Shown here: positions 9,428-17,982 of the stretch, piece after piece
How positions within the stretch are numbered: position 1 is the stretch's first letter
How the letters are laid out: each line of letters opens with the position of its first letter
NCBI GenBank assembly: GCA_031552735.1
Contig: JAVBMF010000012.1
Location: forward strand, 1 to 64,000
Direction of reading: 5' to 3'
Source of the DNA: JAVBUY01 sp031552735
GTDB taxonomy: Bacteria; Bacillota; Clostridia; Christensenellales; Aristaeellaceae
Length of the DNA: 64,000 nt
Made by a program: the position numbers and the translations under genes
The notes under the pieces: generated by a model
Told to the model about the DNA's origin: nothing
Database searches by the model: none
What the model saw: the letters and a program-made list of their open reading frames with translations, nothing else

Positions 9428-10756
9428 TTAAGTGTTTCTTAATGCATTTTCTAATCTTATTTGTTTAATATCAGCTCCTATATTCTTGGCTAGGGTACTT
9501 TTTAGTATCAAAAGAGTATCACAGATATCAGGGTAAATCAAGCCCATCAGGGCTGTCCGCATCATTGCTATCTCATAAGGGCAGACCACTGCACGCATCC
9601 ACATATACTGCAAAGCAAAGATACTGCTGCAGCGCGGAATCTGCTTCCTGATTAAACCCCACTTGACTAAACTCCACCAGGAACTGCCAAACTGGGTATG
9701 TGATGTGTTTGCCATTGATCGCATAGCAAAGCTCTGCGCCGACCACCTTGGCTTCTAAAAGCCCATCAAAGAAACGGTTATTCTTGGAAAGTGACGCCAA
9801 ACACTCCTGCCAGCCAAGAATAGGCTGCAGCGCCTCGCTTTCTGCTACCACCTCGTGCAGGTTGCTGGCTTCGGCAAAGACAATTTCTCCTCGGCTGTTG
9901 AATTGCCACAGCACAAATACGCCTTCGTCAAACTGTGGATTCTCTGGGCGGTAGTTAGGGCTGATAATGTCGCAGATCACAAAGGGGATGCCGTTCACCT
10001 GCTGGCGCGCCCGGACGCAGGTGTATTCGTCATCAAACAGCTTTTGCTCTTTTAAGTAATCATACTCATATTGTGCCCCTTTGCTAGGGATGCTGAGGAG
10101 ATGTTCCTTCATGTCGGAACCCGTATGAATTGGCGCCCCACGCAGGCTCACATCCGCGCCTCGCGCAATATTGCAGACCTGATAAAAAGGATATTCATAA
10201 GGCACGCCCCAGGTATCCAGCAGCAATTTCGCCTGCTGATTGGCAAAGTCCAGCGCCGGATCTTCCGCTTCGCTGATCAGTGGGATCGATACATTCGGCG
10301 GATAGTACAGCGCATAAGTCCCATGATTTTCTTCTTGATAAACAAATTGCCGATACTCCGTTTGATCTATGGCATAGATTACCCATTTCTCACCCTTTTG
10401 CGGGGGCTGTGTGCGTCCCTTTAGCAGCGCGCGGATGTCCGGCTTGGCGATCTCTATAGCGGATTGCCCTCGCCGCTTTGGGGAATGTCCGTCTGGATGC
10501 GCTGTTCCACATCCTGCGGCAACCTGCCGCCATAATCGAAGCGGTTATCGTAATATGTTTTCAGTCCCCCAGTGACTGCGGCATAGGCAACGCCAGCCAG
10601 CACCAGCAGAAGCACCAGCACCAATACTGGAATTGATCCTTTTTTCATCGGTGGTTCCTCCTCTAAATGGTTGAGGGTGTAGCTCAAGCGGCGCGCTACA
10701 ACCTCGGGCGTCGGGCCAAACACGCGCTCCCGTTCGATTCGTTGCTGCGGCTTCAT
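9428..10756 (-). pseudogene. Anti-sigma-type membrane protein gene broken by two frameshifts
   Basis: Three consecutive frames read as one protein of about 440 residues. Part 1 (10756-10454) starts MKPQQRIERERVFGPTPEVV, a usual N-terminus of clostridial anti-sigma proteins, and has a membrane helix (SIPVLVLVLLLVLAGVAYA). It ends at a TAG just after GEGNPL. One base fewer or more there continues into IEIAKPDIRALLKG and a frame that lacks any normal start codon, running to a TGA at 9573. Removing one C of the CCC near 9580 then gives LPYEIAMMRTALMGLIYPD and runs to 9428. The start overlaps the sigma factor stop (ATGA). Either the gene is decayed or the assembly has two indels here. Confidence 0.65.
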
Positions 10757-11220
10757 GCTAAATCACCCCCATAAATCTGTCTCAAGTTCTTTCGCGCTCG
10801 CTGCAATCGGCTGGTGACCATGCCTTTGGGCAAGCGCAACATTGTGGAGATTTCTTGAATCGAGTAGCCTTCGACATGGTATAGTACGAACGGAGCGCGA
10901 TAACGGATATCCAGTGCGTAGATGGCTTCATAAACCGCCGGATCCGCACCCTGCGGCACACCGGCATCCGGCAATTCGGCCATCAATACAACCCGCTTCC
11001 CCTTGCGAAGAATGGCTTTGCATTCGTTGATAAGAATGCGCACCGCCCACGTTTCAAAGTACCCTTCATCGCGTAGCGATGATAGCCCACGCCATGCTTT
11101 TAATGCAGATTCTTGCACAGCATCAGCGCAGTCAGCAGGGATTCGGAGATAGGTACGAGCTACGCCATACAGCGTCCCTTCCATCGCCTCCATGCGTGTG
11201 GTAAAATCTTCTCTGTTCAT
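10753..11220 (-). CDS. ECF-type RNA polymerase sigma factor
   Basis: 155 residues, typical for the family. Region 2 spans about 20-75 (DCADAVQESALKAWRGL, then YFETWAVRILINECK) and region 4 about 100-150 (YRAPFVLYHVEGYSIQEIS, MLRLPKGMVTSRLQRARKNL), which is the -35-binding helix-turn-helix. GAGGTG lies 6 bases before ATG 11220. Its stop overlaps the start of the downstream membrane protein gene, the usual sigma/anti-sigma arrangement. Since that partner looks broken, the factor may be unrestrained or inactive. Target genes are unknown. Confidence 0.88.
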   Translation of the reverse strand: MNREDFTTRMEAMEGTLYGVARTYLRIPADCADAVQESALKAWRGLSSLRDEGYFETWAVRILINECKAILRKGKRVVLMAELPDAGVPQGADPAVYEAIYALDIRYRAPFVLYHVEGYSIQEISTMLRLPKGMVTSRLQRARKNLRQIYGGDLA

Positions 11221-11425
11221 CCGTGCACCTCGTTCAGGAAAGTCGTTGCAACTCCTTTTCCATCTGTTAGAGTAACATGCATGGCAGTAGATTGCATGTA
11301 AGGAAAATTATTATGTTTAAATCTGTTTAGAAAATCCGGCGCTGCCTCCACCCTCGGCTTGAAAATTTCCGCTTATTGGAATACACTTGCATCATAGCTG
11401 TACGGTTAAAGACAGGAGAATATAG

Positions 11426-12691
11426 ATGGAACTGAAACGCATTATAGAATCTTTTATTAACAAAGCCTCGGAGGGCAGCAATTGGGATTTTAAGCAAAGC
11501 TGGCACATCAATAATGCAGATTTGCTTAAAGACATTATCTGTATGGCCAACAACACAACCATTAATATGCTAGATGGGTATATTATCTTGGGTGTTGAAG
11601 ATAAAACATTCAAGGTTACTGGCATATCGGAAGATGGCAACCGCAAAAACCTAGAAAACCTTATCGGATTTCTTAGCTCTAAAATATGGTCGGGAGAAGA
11701 GATCCCCAGAGTAGATGTGAAAACTATAGAGATCGATGGAAAAGAAGTTGATGTGATTATAGTTTTCAACAGTGATGTCACCCCCTTTTATTTGTTAAAA
11801 GATTATTCGAAAATCAGTAGCTCAGGAACAGAAAAGACGATCATCCACGCTGGGGTAATTTATAGCAGAATTGGAGATCGAAATACGAGCTCGGCAGAGT
11901 GTGCGACAAAGCAAGCCGTTGAGTTTTTATGGAAAAAGAGATTTGGATTGGTTGGATCAGATGACTTTAAGGTTATCAAGCGTCTGCAAAACATAGATAG
12001 TTGGTATTCCACCGACGAATATGACACACTCTATAACAATGAATATAGCGATATCAGAATCGAGCGCGATAGCACCTATAATCTGGAGGTTAAAATAACC
12101 GAAGGGGAAGCGGATACAGCTACTTGGGTTATGGATTTCCCATATTTGTTTACTCACCCATCCATTTGGAATGTAGGCGCTAAAGAAACAGGCAGAAGAG
12201 CCAAGTGGGACATCTTTTTGGATGGCAGACAGTTAGATATTTCACTTTACGGAGTACAAGCTACGAGACAAACATACTACCACATTGAGCCGGAAATGTA
12301 CTGGGAAAAAGAATTAGGAATACAGCTTAGTAAAGAAAACGACTCAATCATGTACTATGCTTATATACGCAATAGCGTTAGTTTTCTCGCGTACAATCTC
12401 TTTTTTGAAAAACAGTGTTATCAGGAGGTTCAAAAAGCCTGCAATAGGTCATTTTCGGTAATTCCAGTGTTCGAAAGCGAACAGGAACGTATCGAATTTA
12501 TGGATTACGTTAAAATGTACGCTACTGAATTCGCAGCCGCTGTTGAAGCACAAAGCGTAGACGACATGTTCCCTACCTATTCGAGTGCTGTTAAGACCGT
12601 TATCGTTTACAAATTTGGAAAGATGTTGGTGCAGTGGCTTGATCGGTGGCGGCAACATGCTATTGAAACAAAGAAACCCCTTCCTCACTAA
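11426..12691 (+). CDS. AlbA_2 (Schlafen-type) putative DNA-binding protein
   Basis: 421 residues. The N-terminal 150 match the AlbA_2 domain: EGSNWDFKQSW at the start of the fold, MANNT, GYIILGVEDKTFKVTGI, and a C-terminal block with GVIYSRIGDRNTSSA. The remainder (about 160-421) is not familiar to me. ATG 11426 follows ACAGGAGAATATAG. Base composition is clearly more AT-rich than the flanking housekeeping genes, which suggests recent acquisition. AlbA_2 proteins occur as transcriptional regulators and in some phage defence systems; which applies here cannot be told from sequence. Confidence 0.8.
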   Translation: MELKRIIESFINKASEGSNWDFKQSWHINNADLLKDIICMANNTTINMLDGYIILGVEDKTFKVTGISEDGNRKNLENLIGFLSSKIWSGEEIPRVDVKTIEIDGKEVDVIIVFNSDVTPFYLLKDYSKISSSGTEKTIIHAGVIYSRIGDRNTSSAECATKQAVEFLWKKRFGLVGSDDFKVIKRLQNIDSWYSTDEYDTLYNNEYSDIRIERDSTYNLEVKITEGEADTATWVMDFPYLFTHPSIWNVGAKETGRRAKWDIFLDGRQLDISLYGVQATRQTYYHIEPEMYWEKELGIQLSKENDSIMYYAYIRNSVSFLAYNLFFEKQCYQEVQKACNRSFSVIPVFESEQERIEFMDYVKMYATEFAAAVEAQSVDDMFPTYSSAVKTVIVYKFGKMLVQWLDRWRQHAIETKKPLPH

Positions 12692-12790
12692 TTCTGGAGA
12701 GACTGCTCGTTCCCCGACTGGGTGGACAGGCAGCGCAAAAGAGAAAAGGACTGCCGGAGCAATCCCTTTTCCCATATCGTCGCTTTAGCC

Positions 12791-13069
12791 TTACAACGCT
12801 TCTGCTTCATTCATCACGTCCAGCATGAGCATCATGCCGAGCGCAAAACCGCTTGAGAAGATGTTTTCTCCGTCGTTGGAAATAAGCTCGCTGTAAAGAT
12901 CAGATAGCCGCTGAAATCGCTGGCAATCATCTAGCGACATCTTTTCGATGAAGTAGCGTTCTTCATCCTTGATTGTGTAAACGACTTCGAGATATTCCTT
13001 GCTGTGCGGGCTGCGCCGTTCTCCCGGAGTGATGTTTCCCGCGTAGAGTTCACGCAAAACGCTTTTCAT
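12791..13069 (-). CDS. DUF6809 family protein
   Basis: 92 residues; starts MKSVLRELYAGNITPGERR and ends SGFALGMMLMLDVMNEAEAL, the pattern of a small, mostly helical clostridial family of unknown function. GGGGAGGG lies 6 bases upstream of ATG 13069. The family is often found as cargo in integrated elements, which fits its place in the guaA island. Confidence 0.7.
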   Translation of the reverse strand: MKSVLRELYAGNITPGERRSPHSKEYLEVVYTIKDEERYFIEKMSLDDCQRFQRLSDLYSELISNDGENIFSSGFALGMMLMLDVMNEAEAL

Positions 13070-13134
13070 CCGTCAGCCCTCCCCGCCAACAAGCAAATCC
13101 TCGCTCGTACCAGCATGCTCATTTTGATGATGAT

Positions 13135-13407
13135 GTGGACAATTTGATGGATTACATTGATGCTTTCTTATTTGGAGATTACGCATCGATTGAGTTTTTT
13201 GAAGGTGATACAGATCTTTTTGGCGGCGCAAGACCGGTGTCAGAATTGGATACCACTTCTGGCGAATCAATTCTGAAAAGCTTTGCTGGTGATAACGACG
13301 CTCTGTTGAAACACTTCATGTCGTCGTTTTCAGGCAAGCACATGAATTGCAAAATCCGTGGTTGGAACAACGCCATGAATGCAGATATCACCTTTGCTCT
13401 GCGGTAG
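13135..13407 (+). pseudogene. Fragment of an unrecognised accessory protein
   Basis: The frame encodes MDYIDAFLFGDYASIEFFEG and ends KIRGWNNAMNADITFALR. It reads like genuine protein, and the coding-like frame extends upstream to about 13087 (NPRSYQHAHFDDD) with no start codon or ribosome site. It therefore looks like the C-terminal remnant of a larger gene cut when the island formed. Family not recognised. Confidence 0.4.
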
Positions 13408-13441
13408 TGTCCACCCCAATGGTTTATCCGGCGAATGCAAA

Positions 13442-13482
13442 AATGTCCGGCGAAACAATCTCGTTGTTTCGTCGGACATTTT
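13442..13482. terminator. 17-bp hairpin near island right end
   Basis: AATGTCCGGCGAAACAA (13442-13458) pairs with TTGTTTCGTCGGACATT (13464-13480), with one G-T mismatch and a 5-base loop. Only a short T run follows. It may be a terminator between the island and guaA, or a structured element end. Confidence 0.5.
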
Positions 13483-13603
13483 CATGTCTTTATGGAGTTG
13501 CTCTCCGATAAGTGTTTTGACCGGGTGGTATCAAAACAGTATCAACGGAGCTTGAAAACCTCGAAAAACCTAGTATTCATGCGGCTTCGCGGGTTTTCTG
13601 CGT

Positions 13604-13615
13604 TCACTCCCACTC
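13604..13615. other. Proximal attachment-like site in guaA stop region
   Basis: TCACTCCCACTC covers the guaA stop codon and the codons for the last three residues (EWE). It is repeated exactly at 9388-9399, and the gene end is preserved, as expected when an element integrates without damaging its host gene. Confidence 0.6.
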
Positions 13616-15142
13616 CACCGACGCCGGTGGCTTTGTCGTGATATCATATACGACGCGATTAATGCCCACAACCTCGCGGGTAATGCGCGCGGACATCCGG
13701 GCCAGCACGTCGTGCGGGATGCGCGCCCAGTCGGCGGACATGAAATCTTCGGTGACGACCGCGCGGATGCAGGCCGCGTATTCGTAGCAGCGGTCGTCGT
13801 TGCGGATGCCCACCGACTGCACACCGGTCAGCAGCGCGAAATACTGGTTGATGCCTTTGTCTAGACCGGCGGCGGCGATCTCTTCGCGGACGATCGCGTC
13901 AGCCTCGCGGACAAGGCGAAGCTTTTCCTGCGTGATGGCGCCGATGACGCGCACCGCCAGACCGGGGCCCGGGAACGGCTGACGCCACACCATGTCGGCG
14001 GGCAGACCCAGCGCTTCGCCAACGCGGCGCACCTCGTCCTTGAAAAGATATTTCAGCGGCTCAACCAATCCTTTGAATTTCAGATCCTTGGGCAGCCCGC
14101 CCACGTTGTGGTGGCTCTTGATCACCTTGCTGCCCGGTGTGACGCCCGACTCAATGATGTCAGGGTAGATGGTGCCCTGCGCCAGATAATCAATTGCGCC
14201 CAACTTGGCGGCTTCCTCGGCAAATACGCTGATAAACTCAGCGCCGATCTGCTTGCGCTTGACCTCCGGGTCAGTGATGTCATCGACCTGCGCCTGGAAG
14301 CGATTGACCGCGTCGATGGCGACTAGGTGTACGGGGAAGGTTTGGGTAAACACCTGCTGAACCTGCTCCGGTTCGCCTTTGCGCATGAACCCATGATTGA
14401 CAAACACACAGTGCAGGCGCTTGCCGATCGCTTTGTAAATCAGCGCGGCGCACACGGAGGAATCTACCCCGCCGGATAAGCCGAGCAGCACACTGCCCTG
14501 CTCTCCGACCTGCGCGCGGATATCCGCGATGCACGCATCGATAAACGTATCCATGCGCCAGTCACCCGCACAGCCGCACACCTGATACAAAAAATTCCGG
14601 AAAATCGCGAGACTTTCTCCGCCTTCCGCCATCGCCTGATGTGCCAGCACGCCGTAGCGCCTGTCGCCCTTATTCTCAGCGGCGATAATGCCGACCTCGC
14701 CCTGCGCGGCGGGTACAAAGCCCTGCGGTAGCGTGTCCACACGGTCGGCGGCACGCACCTTGAGCGTAAAGGAAGCCGGGCAACCTTCCAGCAGTGCACT
14801 GCCCTGCTCGGTGACAACGGTGATGTCGGTCAGCGCAGCGTCGGTCGCCGATACTTTGCCGCCCAAATGCCGCACCATCGCGGCAAAACAGTAGCCAACG
14901 GCCAGCACCGGCACCGCGCAGTTCAGCAGCGCCGCATCGGGCAGCAGCGCGTCCGGCGCGGAAATGCTGTGGTCCGGTCCGCAGAGAATGAGTCCCTTGG
15001 GCTGCTTGGCCAACACGTCGGCGAGCGGCGTCGTGCACGGCAGCACTTCGCAATACACCCTAGCGTCACGGATACGGCGCGCAAGCAATTGCGTATACGT
15101 CCCGCCAAAGTCCAGTAGAATGACCTGTTCCATCTTGTGCAT
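13604..15142 (-). CDS. guaA: GMP synthase with degenerate glutaminase domain
   Basis: 512 residues, normal length. Converts XMP to GMP. The ATP-pyrophosphatase half is intact: PP-loop GLSGGVDSS at 221-229, then KSHHNVGGLP, FPGPGLAVRV and the C-terminal KPPASVEWE. The N-terminal class I amidotransferase half keeps the fold but lacks its triad. The usual GxCYGMQ is PVLAVGYCFAAM, with Gly83 at the Cys position and a Cys two residues later. The usual FHPEV is AHQAM, with His168 kept and Ala170 where Glu belongs. The usual WMSHGD is KVRAAD. Start ATG 15142 follows GGAGAGAGG. It may use free ammonia or a separate glutaminase. The 3' end is the island attachment site. Confidence 0.93.
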   Translation of the reverse strand: MHKMEQVILLDFGGTYTQLLARRIRDARVYCEVLPCTTPLADVLAKQPKGLILCGPDHSISAPDALLPDAALLNCAVPVLAVGYCFAAMVRHLGGKVSATDAALTDITVVTEQGSALLEGCPASFTLKVRAADRVDTLPQGFVPAAQGEVGIIAAENKGDRRYGVLAHQAMAEGGESLAIFRNFLYQVCGCAGDWRMDTFIDACIADIRAQVGEQGSVLLGLSGGVDSSVCAALIYKAIGKRLHCVFVNHGFMRKGEPEQVQQVFTQTFPVHLVAIDAVNRFQAQVDDITDPEVKRKQIGAEFISVFAEEAAKLGAIDYLAQGTIYPDIIESGVTPGSKVIKSHHNVGGLPKDLKFKGLVEPLKYLFKDEVRRVGEALGLPADMVWRQPFPGPGLAVRVIGAITQEKLRLVREADAIVREEIAAAGLDKGINQYFALLTGVQSVGIRNDDRCYEYAACIRAVVTEDFMSADWARIPHDVLARMSARITREVVGINRVVYDITTKPPASVEWE

Positions 15143-15398
15143 GGGCCTCTCTCCTTCCGGGGTCGGGGGGAACAAAAACAAGAAATATTGTACACCAAAG
15201 CTTGTCCGCATTTCAACAGCGCCAACACAAAAATCACAAAAAAATCGCGAGCACGCACACCTTAGCGTCAGGGCGTGTTTCAAAACGCCGAAAAGCACAC
15301 GGCGCGCATCTTTTCCGCCGTTTTTACGTCGGTTTTCGCTTGGCGAACGCCGCTAGTCCACACGCTGCTTTGTGGAGCTGGCGAAAATGCGCGGCACC

Positions 15399-16409
15399 CT
15401 AGCTCCGCGATGCTTCCCATTGAACGCGGTCGAGCAACCAACTGCCCTGCGCATGCTGTGACGGCACGGCATGGGCGCACACCGCACGCACGACGCCCAG
15501 ATTGGGCTGACGCACATGCAGGATGCCCTGTGCCAGCGGACAATCCGGCGGCGCGGCCAGCAGCGGGTGCGGCAGGGACACCACCGCATCAAACACGGGT
15601 AGCGGGGCGGCGGTCAGCATAGCGGCGGCTTCCGGGGTCAGATAGCGCGTCGCTTCATCGGCAAGGCCCATGCGCAGCGCCTGCAAATACGCGCACAGCG
15701 TATCATCGGCGGTACGCGGCCAGCGTGGCGCGCCTTGTGCCCAGCCGGGGCGACGGCCGACCTGTGAAAAGCCGTCCGCATTGAACCGATAGCTGACCGA
15801 ATCGGCATGACCAACAATATCGTCCCTGGCTTCGATGGCAATCAGCGTATCGCCGGACTCCACAGACAGGCTTTGCGCGCGCAACTGCCCGCGCGCCACC
15901 GGCGCATCGCCGTGCAACGCAATGCACACCGCGCACGCGCCATCGGCGTGCTTGCCCCATACCAGCATGCCCTGCGCGAAAGCCTGCGACTGGATATCGC
16001 GCATGCCCTGCGGCAGCTCGCACAGCGGCTCGCCCCGCCAGCACAGGGTGTCCTCGCCATGCGCGCAGCGGTGCGTCAATTCACCATCCCCACAGGGGAT
16101 GGACTGCTTCGTCTGCGCGCTATCCGGGGCAATCGGCAGCGAGATCGGGCGAATCTCCAGCTCGATGACGTTGTCCGGCCAGACCACCGCATACGCGGTT
16201 GGCGGCAACGGCGTGGTCAGTCGGCCCTGATCGAAGGTCAGCGCGATCGCCACCGGAAGCGCCTGCCCATCCAGCGCGCTGTACTCCACATACGCACACG
16301 CATCACCGCGCAGCGGAAATCCCTGCGCACCATTCGCCTCGCCGCAGAATACGCCGTTCAGATAGACAATCCCCGCCCGATCGCAGCGGATGACAAGCAA
16401 TGGTTGCAT
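15399..16409 (-). CDS. Hypothetical protein, unrecognised
   Basis: 336 residues beginning MQPLLVIRCDRAGIVYLNGV, with AGGAGG upstream of ATG 16409. No signal peptide or membrane helix. The first 220 residues are rich in short beta-strand patterns with Gly/Asp turns (for example DGACAVCIALHGDAPVARG), suggesting a beta-sandwich or propeller-like fold. The last 100 look helical (TADDTLCAYLQALRMGLADE). It is monocistronic, between guaA and a divergent membrane protein. I do not recognise a family. Confidence 0.7.
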   Translation of the reverse strand: MQPLLVIRCDRAGIVYLNGVFCGEANGAQGFPLRGDACAYVEYSALDGQALPVAIALTFDQGRLTTPLPPTAYAVVWPDNVIELEIRPISLPIAPDSAQTKQSIPCGDGELTHRCAHGEDTLCWRGEPLCELPQGMRDIQSQAFAQGMLVWGKHADGACAVCIALHGDAPVARGQLRAQSLSVESGDTLIAIEARDDIVGHADSVSYRFNADGFSQVGRRPGWAQGAPRWPRTADDTLCAYLQALRMGLADEATRYLTPEAAAMLTAAPLPVFDAVVSLPHPLLAAPPDCPLAQGILHVRQPNLGVVRAVCAHAVPSQHAQGSWLLDRVQWEASRS

Positions 16410-16459
16410 GTTGCGCCTCCTATGCCGACTTGGTCATACAGCATATGCGCCGCGTGTGG

Positions 16460-16488
16460 TTTACATCCCACATCGCAATTGCTATAAT
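16460..16488 (+). promoter_or_regulatory. Sigma-A promoter of PfoR/EIIC-like gene
   Basis: TTTACA (16460-16465), 17-bp spacer, TATAAT (16483-16488), 30 bp before the ATG at 16519. Confidence 0.75.
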
Positions 16489-16518
16489 GAAACAATCCTA
16501 TGTGAAAGAAGGCTGCGC

Positions 16519-17574
16519 ATGAGCGAAACCACCAAGAAGCCCTCAATCTGGGTGCGGGCGGGCAAGCGTTATGGTCTGGACGCGTTGAGCGCGATGGCGT
16601 TGGGCTTGTTCTCCACGCTGATCATTGGGTTGATCCTCGAGCAACTGGGGAAAATTCCTGGCCTGACGATGCTGACCGACTTTGCCAAGGTTGCGATGTC
16701 CGGCCCGGTGGTCGGCGCGGGCATTGGCGTGGCGGTGGCTTGGGGCCTGAAGGTTAAGCCGCTGGCGATGTTCTCCAGCGCGGTGGTCGGTGCGCTGGGG
16801 TATGCGCAGGGCGGGCCGCTGGGTTGCTATCTGGCGGCGGTGGTCGGCGCGGAGTTGGGCAACCTGATTGCCGGAAAGACCAAGCTGGACATTGTGCTGG
16901 TGCCGACGATCACGATTGTGGCGGGCGGCGTCACCGCGCTGATTGTCGGGCCGGTGGTGCAGGCGCTGATGGGCGCGCTGATGCAATTCATTGATACCGC
17001 GACACGCATGCAACCCATTCCAATGGGGATACTGGTAGCGGTAGTGGTTGGTTTGGTGCTGACCGCGCCGATCTCATCAGCGGCGCTGTGCGCGATGATC
17101 TTTACCGCCGCGCAGGGGCAGGAGTTGGGTCTGGGTCTGCAACTGGCCGCTGGCGCCGCGACTGCGGGCTGCTGCGCGCAGATGGTCGGTTTCGCGGTGG
17201 CTAGCTTTCCAGAGAATGGCGTAAGCGGGCTGATCTCGCAGGGATTGGGTACGTCGATGTTGCAGGTGCCCAATATCCTGCGTCATCCCGCCATTTTGAT
17301 TCCGCCCACACTGGCTGCGGCGATCACCGGTCCGCTGGCTACGACGCTGTTTGACATGCGCAATGCCGGGGCGGCCGCGGGCATGGGCACCAGTGGGTTG
17401 GTGGGGCAGTTGGGCACCTGGGCGGCGATGTCGGCGACCACCCCGGCATGGCTGCTGATCGGCAAGATTGCAGTGCTGCATATCGCACTGCCAGCGCTGC
17501 TTAGCCTGCTGTTCGCGTTGCTGCTGCGCAGGATCGGCTGGATCAAGCCCGGCGATATGCGCCTGTCCGTGTGA
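16519..17574 (+). CDS. PTS EIIC-type / PfoR-like membrane protein
   Basis: 351 residues with about nine to ten hydrophobic helices. The sequence has the repeated Gly/Ala-rich helices of the PTS_EIIC_2 (PfoR) family, for example MSGPVVGAGIGVAVAWGLK, YAQGGPLGCYLAAVVGAELG and AGMGTSGLVGQLGTW. No EIIA or EIIB domain or phosphorylation site is present, and no PTS partner genes are adjacent. PfoR-type proteins were first described near toxin genes as presumed regulators, but their transport substrate is unclear. The start at 16519 is chosen because the promoter -10 box lies 30 bp upstream. Confidence 0.8.
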   Translation: MSETTKKPSIWVRAGKRYGLDALSAMALGLFSTLIIGLILEQLGKIPGLTMLTDFAKVAMSGPVVGAGIGVAVAWGLKVKPLAMFSSAVVGALGYAQGGPLGCYLAAVVGAELGNLIAGKTKLDIVLVPTITIVAGGVTALIVGPVVQALMGALMQFIDTATRMQPIPMGILVAVVVGLVLTAPISSAALCAMIFTAAQGQELGLGLQLAAGAATAGCCAQMVGFAVASFPENGVSGLISQGLGTSMLQVPNILRHPAILIPPTLAAAITGPLATTLFDMRNAGAAAGMGTSGLVGQLGTWAAMSATTPAWLLIGKIAVLHIALPALLSLLFALLLRRIGWIKPGDMRLSV

Positions 17575-17579
17575 ACAGG

Positions 17580-17608
17580 TTGCAATTCTGATCAATAGCG
17601 TGTATCAT
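17580..17608 (+). promoter_or_regulatory. Sigma-A promoter of DUF1858 gene
   Basis: TTGCAA (17580-17585), 17-bp spacer, TATCAT (17603-17608), upstream of ATG 17655. Confidence 0.65.
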
Positions 17609-17654
17609 ACCATCCGTGAGCAAAATGGACGACCGCCGCAAGGGAGGAGCGCAC

Positions 17655-17855
17655 ATGGTAACAAAGGACATGAGCATTGGTGAGGTGCTGCGGATGAACC
17701 GCAACACCGCGCGCATCTTTATGGAGTTTGGCATGCATTGCCTGGGCTGCCCGCATGCCACCGCCGAAAGCATCGAGCAGGCTGCCACGGTACACAGCAT
17801 CAACGCCGACGAGCTGGTGCATCAGCTCAATGAATTCCTGGCCACGCAGGAATAA
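17655..17855 (+). CDS. DUF1858 redox-disulfide domain protein
   Basis: 66 residues: MVTKDMSIGEVLRMN, then FMEFGMHCLGCPHATAESIE. The CxxC in HCLGC is the hallmark of the small helical DUF1858 family, sometimes annotated as hybrid-cluster-associated redox protein. GGGAGGAG lies 7 bases before the ATG at 17655. Single-gene unit with its own promoter and terminator. Role unknown; redox or metal binding through the CxxC is inferred. Confidence 0.85.
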   Translation: MVTKDMSIGEVLRMNRNTARIFMEFGMHCLGCPHATAESIEQAATVHSINADELVHQLNEFLATQE

Positions 17856-17879
17856 CGCTTCTTCGCCTCTTTTCGCTGA

Positions 17880-17908
17880 ACGGGCCGCCACGCGTGCCCG
17901 TTTTTTTT
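17880..17908 (+). terminator. Rho-independent terminator after DUF1858 gene
   Basis: ACGGGC (17880-17885) and GCCCGT (17896-17901) form a short GC stem followed by eight T residues. Confidence 0.75.
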
Positions 17909-17982
17909 GTGCATTGCCCGGCAGAATCACCAAATTTTGGGCTGCAAAATCGTCCGGCTTTTGTGTGCTTTGACACGCAGAG

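Larger units (their letters stand above)
9388..13615. mobile_element. Island at guaA 3' end bounded by attachment-like repeats
   Basis: Bounded by two copies of TCACTCCCACTC, one being the guaA stop region. Inside are an ECF sigma/anti-sigma pair, an AlbA_2 protein, a DUF6809 protein and a gene fragment, none with a housekeeping role. The AlbA_2 gene is visibly AT-richer than its neighbours. No intact integrase lies inside; the only recombinase piece is outside the left repeat at 8474-8893, so more than one element may have stacked here. The guaA 3' end is a known integration site for phages and conjugative elements. Confidence 0.55.
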
